Source: Alphaproteobacteria bacterium (lineage in GTDB: Bacteria > Pseudomonadota > Alphaproteobacteria > Rhizobiales > Xanthobacteraceae). From it: 64,000 nt of DNA. Below are positions 58,152-64,000 of this stretch, one piece after another. The DNA lies in NCBI GenBank assembly GCA_037200445.1, contig JBBCGH010000001.1:2294001-2358000 (forward strand), in the 5' to 3' direction. The notes under the pieces were generated by a model. That model did no database searches. It was not told where the DNA came from and saw only the letters and a program-made list of their open reading frames with translations. Positions within the stretch are counted from its first letter, which is position 1. Each line of letters begins with the position of its first letter. The translations under genes and the position numbers were made by a program.

Positions 58152-59528
58152 ATGCGCGCTAATTCGCTTGCGCTGCGGCTGTTCCTGTCCGCGACCGCGG
58201 TGACGGTCGTCATCCTGCTGATCACCGGCGTGGTGCTCTCCTCCCTTTATCGCGATGGCGTCGAGCGCTCCTTCGACCGGCGGCTCGACGTCTATCTCAA
58301 GACTCTCGTCGCCGAGGTGTCCGCGCCGGAGGATAGCGAGAAGCTGCCGCAAGCGCTGAGCGAGCCCTTGTTCGATCTGCCCCTGTCGGGCTGGTACTGG
58401 CAGACAAGCAAGCTCACTGGCGCCAAGCCGGAGATCAAATCCTCGCGCTCGCTGTGGGACGGCGGCTTGCCGAATCTCGAGGACCTTCACGTGCCCATCG
58501 GCCCGGATGGCACGCGCAAGCGCTATGTGGCGGGGCCGGAAGATCAGCGTCTGCGCCTTGTCGAGCGAACCGTCGATCTCGGCGATGAAGGGCGTTATCG
58601 GGTTGCGGTGGCGGGCGATGCCCAGGAGGTCGAGGACGAGGCGCAGTCCTTCGACCGGGCGCTCGTCGTCACCTTCGGCGTGCTGGCGACCGCGCTCTTG
58701 CTCACCACCATGTTCCAGGTGCGCTTCGGCCTTGCGCCGCTCAAGCGCATCTCGGCGGGCCTCGCAGCGATCCGCGCCGGGACGGCCGAACGGCTGCAGG
58801 GGCGTTTCCCGGAAGAGATCGCACCGCTTGCGCGCGAGACCAATGCGTTGATCGATGCCAATCGCGAGATCGTCGAGCGCGCCCGCACCCATGTGGGCAA
58901 CCTCGCGCATGCGCTGAAGACCCCGCTCTCGGTCATCGTCAACGAGGCGGCCGCGCGCGGCGACGATCCGCTCGCCGCCAAGGTGCGCGAGCAGGCCCAT
59001 GTGATGCGCGACCAGGTGCAGCACCATCTCGAACGCGCCCGCATCGCGGCGCGCGCGACCGTCGTGGGCACGGTCACCGAGGTCGCGCCGGTCGTCACTG
59101 CGCTGGCGCGCAGCATGGAAAAGATCCACCGCGACCGCGGCATCGCGATCGACATCGAGACGACCCCCGCGACGAAGTTCCGCGGCGAGAAGCAGGATCT
59201 CGAAGAGATGGTCGGCAACCTCGTCGACAATGCCTGCAAATGGGCGCAGTCGCGGGTCGCGATCGACGTGCTGGCAGGGCCCGCCGAATCTGCCGCAACC
59301 CCCACGCTGCGTGTGGTGGTCGACGACGATGGCCCTGGCCTTAACCCTTCGCAGCGCGAGCGTATCCAGGTCCCGCGCCGCGGCAACCGGCTCGACGAGA
59401 CGAAGCCCGGCTCGGGGCTCGGGCTTTCCATCGTGACGGACCTGGCCGCCCTCTACGGCGGCGCCTTGACCTTGGGGACGGCGCCGATCGGGGGCTTGCG
59501 GGCGGAGCTGGTGCTGCCGGCGGCCTGA
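58152..59528 (+). CDS. PhoQ-like sensor histidine kinase
   Basis: A 458-residue sensor paired with the upstream regulator. Two membrane helices (SATAVTVVILLITGVVLSSL; ALVVTFGVLATALLLTTMFQ) bracket a periplasmic sensor domain. HAMP-like KRISAGLAAIRAGTAERLQG is followed by HisKA with NLAHALKTPLSVIVNE (phospho-acceptor His near 253), and HATPase with EEMVGNLVDNACKWA, DDDGPGL and GSGLGLSI. The NLAHALKTPL variant is typical of PhoQ-like kinases. Confidence 0.92.
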   Translation: MRANSLALRLFLSATAVTVVILLITGVVLSSLYRDGVERSFDRRLDVYLKTLVAEVSAPEDSEKLPQALSEPLFDLPLSGWYWQTSKLTGAKPEIKSSRSLWDGGLPNLEDLHVPIGPDGTRKRYVAGPEDQRLRLVERTVDLGDEGRYRVAVAGDAQEVEDEAQSFDRALVVTFGVLATALLLTTMFQVRFGLAPLKRISAGLAAIRAGTAERLQGRFPEEIAPLARETNALIDANREIVERARTHVGNLAHALKTPLSVIVNEAAARGDDPLAAKVREQAHVMRDQVQHHLERARIAARATVVGTVTEVAPVVTALARSMEKIHRDRGIAIDIETTPATKFRGEKQDLEEMVGNLVDNACKWAQSRVAIDVLAGPAESAATPTLRVVVDDDGPGLNPSQRERIQVPRRGNRLDETKPGSGLGLSIVTDLAALYGGALTLGTAPIGGLRAELVLPAA

Positions 59529-59591
59529 CAAACCGTTTGCCGAAACCGTGTGGCGCGGTAAAAGCGGACTTCCATCCCGCGCGGAACCTGC

Positions 59592-60011
59592 ATGCGCTTC
59601 GGACTGATTCCTGTCTTGACTGTGCTCGCAAGCCTCGCGCTCGCCTCCTGCACCAGCGAGATCAACCTCGGCACCAAGCCCGAGACAACCAGCTCCGTGC
59701 CAGCCGGGCCGTCTGGCATCTCGGGCGGGGTCTTGAGCGGGGCGATCGGCGGAAATCTGGGTGAGGAGGACCGCCAGCGCGCCTATGCGGCGGAGGTGCA
59801 GGCGCTGGAAAGCGGGGAGCCGGGCATCCCGGTCGGCTGGCGCGGCGACGGGCCGAAGCGCTACGGGACCGTCGTTCCCGGCGCGCCCTATTCGGCGCGC
59901 GGCACGCGCTGCCGGGACTACTCCCATTCCATTTATGTCGACGGCAAGCCGCAGATCGCGCGCGGCACCGCCTGCCGCAACCCGGACGGAAGCTGGGCGC
60001 CGGTTGGGTAG
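59592..60011 (+). CDS. RT0821/Lpp0805-family surface lipoprotein
   Basis: A 139-residue outer-membrane lipoprotein: lipobox LALASC near residue 20, then the family pattern GVLSGAIGGNLGEEDRQRAY, AEVQALESGEPGIPVGWRGD, ARGTRCRDYSHSIYVDGKPQ and ARGTACRNPDGSW. It is a surface antigen-like protein of unknown function. The stop codon touches the palindromic repeat that follows. Confidence 0.85.
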   Translation: MRFGLIPVLTVLASLALASCTSEINLGTKPETTSSVPAGPSGISGGVLSGAIGGNLGEEDRQRAYAAEVQALESGEPGIPVGWRGDGPKRYGTVVPGAPYSARGTRCRDYSHSIYVDGKPQIARGTACRNPDGSWAPVG

Positions 60012-60059
60012 AGCATGATCCCGAAAAGTGGGAACCGGTTTTCGGAAAAGATCATGCTC
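60011..60059. repeat. Palindromic element (gagcatgatc type)
   Basis: gagcatgatc (60011-60020) and gatcatgctc (60050-60059) are perfect arms; inside, ccgaaaa pairs with ttttcgg around gtgggaacc. This short palindrome is abundant in Bradyrhizobiaceae genomes from my recollection. The first base is the last base of the preceding stop codon. Confidence 0.82.
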
Positions 60060-60189
60060 AAACAAAAAGCTACAGTCCGGCTCCGATCCAACCAAGAACG
60101 ACAGGCTCTAGCCGACCTCCCATCTCCTAACGTGTTCTTAACGCCCGGCCGCTAATTCTACCCTTTGGTCAGCGGTCGAGGTTTCGGGG

Positions 60190-61590
60190 ATGGCGGACGC
60201 GCCGCCCACCGGCAAATTGCGCGAATACCTGCTCGAGCTGAAGCCGCAAGCGCGTGCGCTGCTGGCCTCGGAACTCGAACGCGCGCTGCTGCGCGGCGAA
60301 GCGCCGCCCGGCACAGCCGCGGTCCTCGAACAATTACGTCTCGCGGCGCGCCGCGAGGGCCGCAAGCTTCCGCGCATCGGCAATCCGCAGCGGCTGTTCT
60401 TCGCCGCGGTCGAGCCGTTTCTCGTTTCCGATATTCCGGAACGCAAGCATCTCGGGCGCATTGCGCGCGCCTCGCTCGATCCGATCTGGAAATGGATTTG
60501 CCGCGACCTGATGCTGCGCGAGGCAAGAACCTACAGCGACCAGGTCCAGCTCCTGCTCGCCGCGAACGAGAGGAACGGGGCCGAGCAGGTTGCCCGCGCG
60601 TTCCAGGACCTGGTCGAGCAGCGGCTGCGCGAGTGTCTCGCCAGCATCAAGCGCGACGAGAAGGACCTCAAGCGTGTCGCCGGACAGATCGGCACGCCGC
60701 ACGCAATCGACGAGGTGCGCGAGCTTGCCGCGATCCTGCGCGCGCGCGATGCGCTCGGCGTCATCGGCTCGCGCCTGCCGGCCGCGATCAGCAATCTGGC
60801 CGGCGAACAGCTGGAAAACGTGCGCGCATTGCTCGACTCGCCGATCGGCCGCCATCGCGATGTTTTCCTTTACGCGCTGCTGGTGGTGATGAGCCGGCTC
60901 GGCTCGCCATGGCAGTTGATCCGCCTCGCCATCCACGCGGCGGTGAGCGATGCCGCCGACCACATCGCGGCGACGCCATTCGCGATTGCGGTCGACGTGG
61001 TGCTGGGCGATCTCGATTGCATCGTCACCCCCCTGCGCGAGGCGCTGAAGACCGCTGCTGGCGACGAGGTGGGCCGGCTTCTCAAGGATTTCCACGATGC
61101 GGCGCGCGCGCTGCATACGGAAATCGACCTTCCGGCCGCTTCGGCGTGGGGCAAACAACTGGCAAGCGCCCGTGCCGAAGCGGCCAGCCTGCTCGAAGGC
61201 GAGATGCGCGATCTCCCCGCCCAGGTGCGCCGCCTGTTGCGGCCGCGCAATGGCCGGGAGGCGGCCGTGCCCCTCGATTCGATCGATGTCGATGAGGTTG
61301 AGGCCAAGCTCGCGCTGGTCGGGGCGTGCCGCAACTATGCGGGCGAGCTTGCGGTGAGCGAGGCGACGCGCCGCGTGCATTCCGAGCTGCAGACCTATTT
61401 CGATAGCGGGACGCAGGTCCTGCTGGAGCGGCTGCGCGCCTCCCCGCCGGCCGAGCGGGCGCTGCGCCAAGGCCAAGTCGATGCCGCGATCCGCTTCTGC
61501 GCCAAGCTGTTCGGCGCCGAATACGCGGGCCTGCTCGCCCGCGCCGCCGACATTGCCGCAAGGGGCGAGCAGAAGGCTGCAAAGGGCTAA
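60190..61590 (+). CDS. Hypothetical all-helical protein
   Basis: A 466-residue soluble, mostly helical protein: GKLREYLLELKPQARALLAS, LERALLRGEAPPGTAAVLEQ, RLFFAAVEPFLVSDIPERKH and the end RALRQGQVDAAIRFCAKLFG. No membrane segment, signal peptide or catalytic motif is visible, and I do not recognise a family. Similar proteins are conserved in Bradyrhizobium relatives in my recollection. It lies alone upstream of the ccm genes. The start is the ATG at 60190. Confidence 0.8.
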   Translation: MADAPPTGKLREYLLELKPQARALLASELERALLRGEAPPGTAAVLEQLRLAARREGRKLPRIGNPQRLFFAAVEPFLVSDIPERKHLGRIARASLDPIWKWICRDLMLREARTYSDQVQLLLAANERNGAEQVARAFQDLVEQRLRECLASIKRDEKDLKRVAGQIGTPHAIDEVRELAAILRARDALGVIGSRLPAAISNLAGEQLENVRALLDSPIGRHRDVFLYALLVVMSRLGSPWQLIRLAIHAAVSDAADHIAATPFAIAVDVVLGDLDCIVTPLREALKTAAGDEVGRLLKDFHDAARALHTEIDLPAASAWGKQLASARAEAASLLEGEMRDLPAQVRRLLRPRNGREAAVPLDSIDVDEVEAKLALVGACRNYAGELAVSEATRRVHSELQTYFDSGTQVLLERLRASPPAERALRQGQVDAAIRFCAKLFGAEYAGLLARAADIAARGEQKAAKG

Positions 61591-61661
61591 TTTCCAACGC
61601 GATTCTCAAGTCTTGATCTTCCGCATTGCGGCGGATTCGCGCACGTGTTGTAACCCCCGCC

Positions 61662-62774
61662 ATGGCGCTGTGGCTTCTATTTGCCCTGATGACTGCGGCA
61701 GCGATCTTCGCTGTGCTGTGGCCGCTCGGGCGCGTGCGTGCGCCGGTGGCGGCGGGCAACGACGTCGCGGTCTACCGCGACCAGCTCGACGAGATTGCGC
61801 GCGACCGTGCCGCGGGCCTGATCGGCGAGGCTGAAGCCGAAGCGGCGCGCGTGGAAGTCTCGCGCCGTCTGCTCGCCGCCGCCGATGTGGCGCACGCTGA
61901 GCCGAGGGTGCCGGGCGGAACGCTGCGCCGCCGGGTCGCCAGCCTCGCGGCGCTCGTTGCGATGCCACTCATCGCGGCCGGTCTCTATCTCGCGCTTGGC
62001 TCGCCGGAGTTGCCGGGGCAGCCGCTCGCCAGCCGCGATACGACAACTCCGGTGCAGGAGCGAAGCCTCGACCGGCTGGTCGCGAACGTTGAATCGCATC
62101 TCGAGAAGAATCCCGAAGATGGCCGCGGCTGGGAGGTCGTTGGGCCGGTCTACATGCGGACCGGCCGTTTCGACGATGCCGTGAAAGCCCGGCGCAATTC
62201 GCTGCGCCTCAATGGCCCGAGCGCCGACCGCGAGGCCGATCTCGGCGAGTCGCTGCTGGCGGAAGCGAACGGCGTCGTCACCGCCGACGCGAAGGCGGCC
62301 TTGGAGCGCGCGCTGACGCATGATCCCAAGCACAACAAGGCCCGCTTTCTGCTCGGGATTGCGGCACAGCAGGATGGGCAGCCGGAGAAGGCCGCATCGA
62401 TCTGGCGCGCGATGTTGGCCGACATGCGGCCCGGCTCACCCTGGGTCGGCATGGTGCGGCAGGCGCTGACGCAACTCGATCCGTCGTCGCCCCCACCGGG
62501 GCCGACTGCCGCCGATGTTGCGGCGGCAAACGAAATGCAGCCGGACGACCGAAACGCCATGATCCGCGGCATGGTCGAGCGCCTCGCCGAGCGGCTCAAA
62601 CAGGACGGGTCGGACGTCGAGGGCTGGCTGCGGCTGGTGCGCGCCTATACGGTGCTGGGCGACCGGGATCGTGCGCTTTCGGCCCTCGCGGACGCGCGGC
62701 GGGCACTCGGTCAAGATGCCGACAAGCTTCGCCGGCTAGATGAGCTTTCGAAAGAACTCAAATTGGAAGGCTGA
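61662..62774 (+). CDS. ccmI: Cytochrome c maturation protein CcmI (CycH)
   Basis: A 370-residue inner-membrane chaperone that holds apocytochrome c for haem attachment. Two membrane helices ([40 protein letters not shown]) bracket the cytoplasmic loop [38 protein letters not shown]. The periplasmic part has TPR units ([60 protein letters not shown]). It begins the ccmIEF operon. Confidence 0.93.
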   Translation: MALWLLFALMTAAAIFAVLWPLGRVRAPVAAGNDVAVYRDQLDEIARDRAAGLIGEAEAEAARVEVSRRLLAAADVAHAEPRVPGGTLRRRVASLAALVAMPLIAAGLYLALGSPELPGQPLASRDTTTPVQERSLDRLVANVESHLEKNPEDGRGWEVVGPVYMRTGRFDDAVKARRNSLRLNGPSADREADLGESLLAEANGVVTADAKAALERALTHDPKHNKARFLLGIAAQQDGQPEKAASIWRAMLADMRPGSPWVGMVRQALTQLDPSSPPPGPTAADVAAANEMQPDDRNAMIRGMVERLAERLKQDGSDVEGWLRLVRAYTVLGDRDRALSALADARRALGQDADKLRRLDELSKELKLEG

Positions 62775-62790
62775 TGACGCGAGAGCTTTC

Positions 62791-63267
62791 ATGACCCGCA
62801 AGCAGCGGCGGCTGACCCTGATCGGCGCGGGCCTCGGCGTGCTCGGCCTTGCGGCTGCGCTCGTGCTTTACGCGCTCAACGACTCGATCGTGTTCTTCAA
62901 CTCGCCGACCGACGTCCTTGAAAAGCACGTCGCGCCCGGCGCGCGCATCCGGCTCGGCGGGCTGGTCAAGCCCGGCACGCTTACGCGCGGCGACAATCTT
63001 TCGGTTCGCTTCGAGGTGACCGACGGCAACAGGTCCGTGATGGTCAGCTACATCGGCATCCTGCCCGACCTGTTCCGCGAAGGGCAGGGGGTGGTGACCG
63101 AAGGTGCGCTCGATCCGGGCGGCACGTTCAAGGCCGACAGCGTGCTCGCCAAGCACGACGAAACCTATATGCCCAAGGAAGTGGCCGACGCGCTGAAAAG
63201 GCAGGGGCACTGGAAGACCGAAGCCGGCTACGGCCTTGCGGGTTCGTCCAAGGAGGCCCCGAAGTGA
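62791..63267 (+). CDS. ccmE: Cytochrome c maturation protein CcmE (haem chaperone)
   Basis: A 158-residue periplasmic haem chaperone anchored by one helix ([20 protein letters not shown]). Haem is bound covalently by the His in [15 protein letters not shown] near residue 122; [15 protein letters not shown] and [20 protein letters not shown] are family patterns. The stop overlaps the next start (GTGA). Confidence 0.95.
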   Translation: MTRKQRRLTLIGAGLGVLGLAAALVLYALNDSIVFFNSPTDVLEKHVAPGARIRLGGLVKPGTLTRGDNLSVRFEVTDGNRSVMVSYIGILPDLFREGQGVVTEGALDPGGTFKADSVLAKHDETYMPKEVADALKRQGHWKTEAGYGLAGSSKEAPK

Positions 63268-64000
63268 CGCCTGAGTTCGGCCACTACGCACTCGTTCTCG
63301 CGCTGGCGCTCGCGCTGGTACAGGCCACTGTCCCGCTGTGGGGCGCGCGCACCAATGATGCGACGCTGATGAGCGTCGCCAGTTCGACCGCGCTCGCCCA
63401 GTTCGTGTTCGTCGCGGCGTCGTTCGCGGCGCTGACCGCCTGCTACGTCGGCTCCGATTTCTCGGTGCTCAACGTCTTCCAGAATTCACACTCGGCGATG
63501 CCGCTCGTCTACAAGTTCACCAGCGTGTGGGGAAACCACGAGGGCTCCATGCTCCTGTGGGTGCTGATCCTCGCGCTGTTCGGTGCGCTGGTGGCGCTGT
63601 TTGGCGCCAATCTCCCGGCGAATCTCAAGGCCAACGTGCTGGCGGTGCAGGCCTGGATCGCGTGCGCGTTCTATCTTTTCATCCTGGTCACCTCGAACCC
63701 GTTCGCTCGGATTGCGCAGGCCCCGGCCGAAGGCCGCGACCTCAACCCGATCCTGCAGGACATCGGGCTCGCGGTGCACCCGCCGCTGCTCTACCTCGGC
63801 TATGTCGGCTTCTCGATCTCGTTCTCGTTCGCGATCGCGGCGCTGATCGACGGAAAGATCGACGCCGCGTGGGCGCGCTGGGTGCGGCCCTGGACGCTCA
63901 CCGCTTGGATGTTCCTGACGCTCGGCATCGCGATGGGCTCGTACTGGGCCTATTACGAGCTCGGCTGGGGCGGCTGGTGGTTCTGGGACCCGGTCGAGAA
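63264..64000 (+). CDS. ccmF: Cytochrome c haem lyase subunit CcmF, N-terminal part (runs off the right edge)
   Basis: The first ~245 residues of the polytopic haem lyase subunit. [20 protein letters not shown] is the first helix; [20 protein letters not shown]-like sequence ([16 protein letters not shown]) and the Trp-rich haem-handling motif [11 protein letters not shown] near the edge identify it. It starts with GTG at 63264 overlapping the ccmE stop, with AGGAGG upstream. Confidence 0.95.
   Translation, partial: MTPEFGHYALVLALALALVQATVPLWGARTNDATLMSVASSTALAQFVFVAASFAALTACYVGSDFSVLNVFQNSHSAMPLVYKFTSVWGNHEGSMLLWVLILALFGALVALFGANLPANLKANVLAVQAWIACAFYLFILVTSNPFARIAQAPAEGRDLNPILQDIGLAVHPPLLYLGYVGFSISFSFAIAALIDGKIDAAWARWVRPWTLTAWMFLTLGIAMGSYWAYYELGWGGWWFWDPVE

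Noticed and set aside
58137-60095. Long leftward open frame opposite the sensor kinase
   Set aside because: Antisense to a kinase with all catalytic motifs; the product is low-complexity and without recognisable domains.
1-64000. CRISPR arrays, rRNA or tRNA genes
   Set aside because: No regularly spaced direct repeats and no conserved rRNA or tRNA segments were seen. The only regular repeats are the coding 147-bp units.

Overview
The window looks like a high-GC alphaproteobacterial chromosome, most likely Hyphomicrobiales of the Bradyrhizobium/Xanthobacteraceae type. This is inferred from the CcmI-CcmE-CcmF order, the YcgN, RT0821/Lpp0805 and DUF4344 genes, the many short palindromic intergenic repeats, and a gene cluster in the order of the Rhodobacter-type gene transfer agent (GTA). 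No rRNA, tRNA or CRISPR array was recognised.

Layout. 0-21.7 kb is mostly chromosomal. It holds the start of a penicillin-binding protein 1A gene, an S8/S53-like protease and a cadherin-like protein that share a six-repeat FG-GAP-type C-terminus, YcgN, a cupin, a DUF4344 metallopeptidase, an MFS exporter, three sensor kinases (one frameshifted), a patch of gene fragments (17.2-18.3 kb), guanine deaminase, a DUF3617 protein and a Tat-exported amidohydrolase. 21.7-55.9 kb is a GTA/prophage-type cluster. In order it has small and large terminase, portal, a small membrane protein, prohead protease, HK97 capsid, head-tail connector, head closure, DUF3168 protein, major tail protein, two tail chaperone frames, short tape measure, DUF2460, DUF2163, NlpC/P60 peptidase and GTA TIM-barrel protein, then a DUF2793 tail fibre and a lysis module (GH108 endolysin, holin). 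55.9-64 kb is chromosomal again: nitroreductase, a PhoPQ-like two-component pair, a surface lipoprotein and the start of the ccm cytochrome c maturation operon.

The structural cluster is packed with cargo. It carries a polymorphic-toxin-like coiled-coil/HNH protein with a DUF2019 immunity partner, remnants of at least four more toxin modules (two with likely immunity genes still intact), an ABC transporter binding protein, two trypsin-like proteases, a second and diverged terminase pair with its own XRE regulator, and a three-gene operon of SIR2 protein, small middle protein and Rad50-like ABC ATPase with the look of an anti-phage system. The tail chaperone frames overlap at a well-formed -1 frameshift signal (CCCTTTA plus a stem-loop 8 nt downstream). 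Two near-identical operator-promoter-terminator cassettes sit upstream of the toxin and the terminase genes.

Several genes are broken by single-base changes, two of them in homopolymer runs (14126-14130, 33772-33775), so residual sequencing error must be weighed against real decay.
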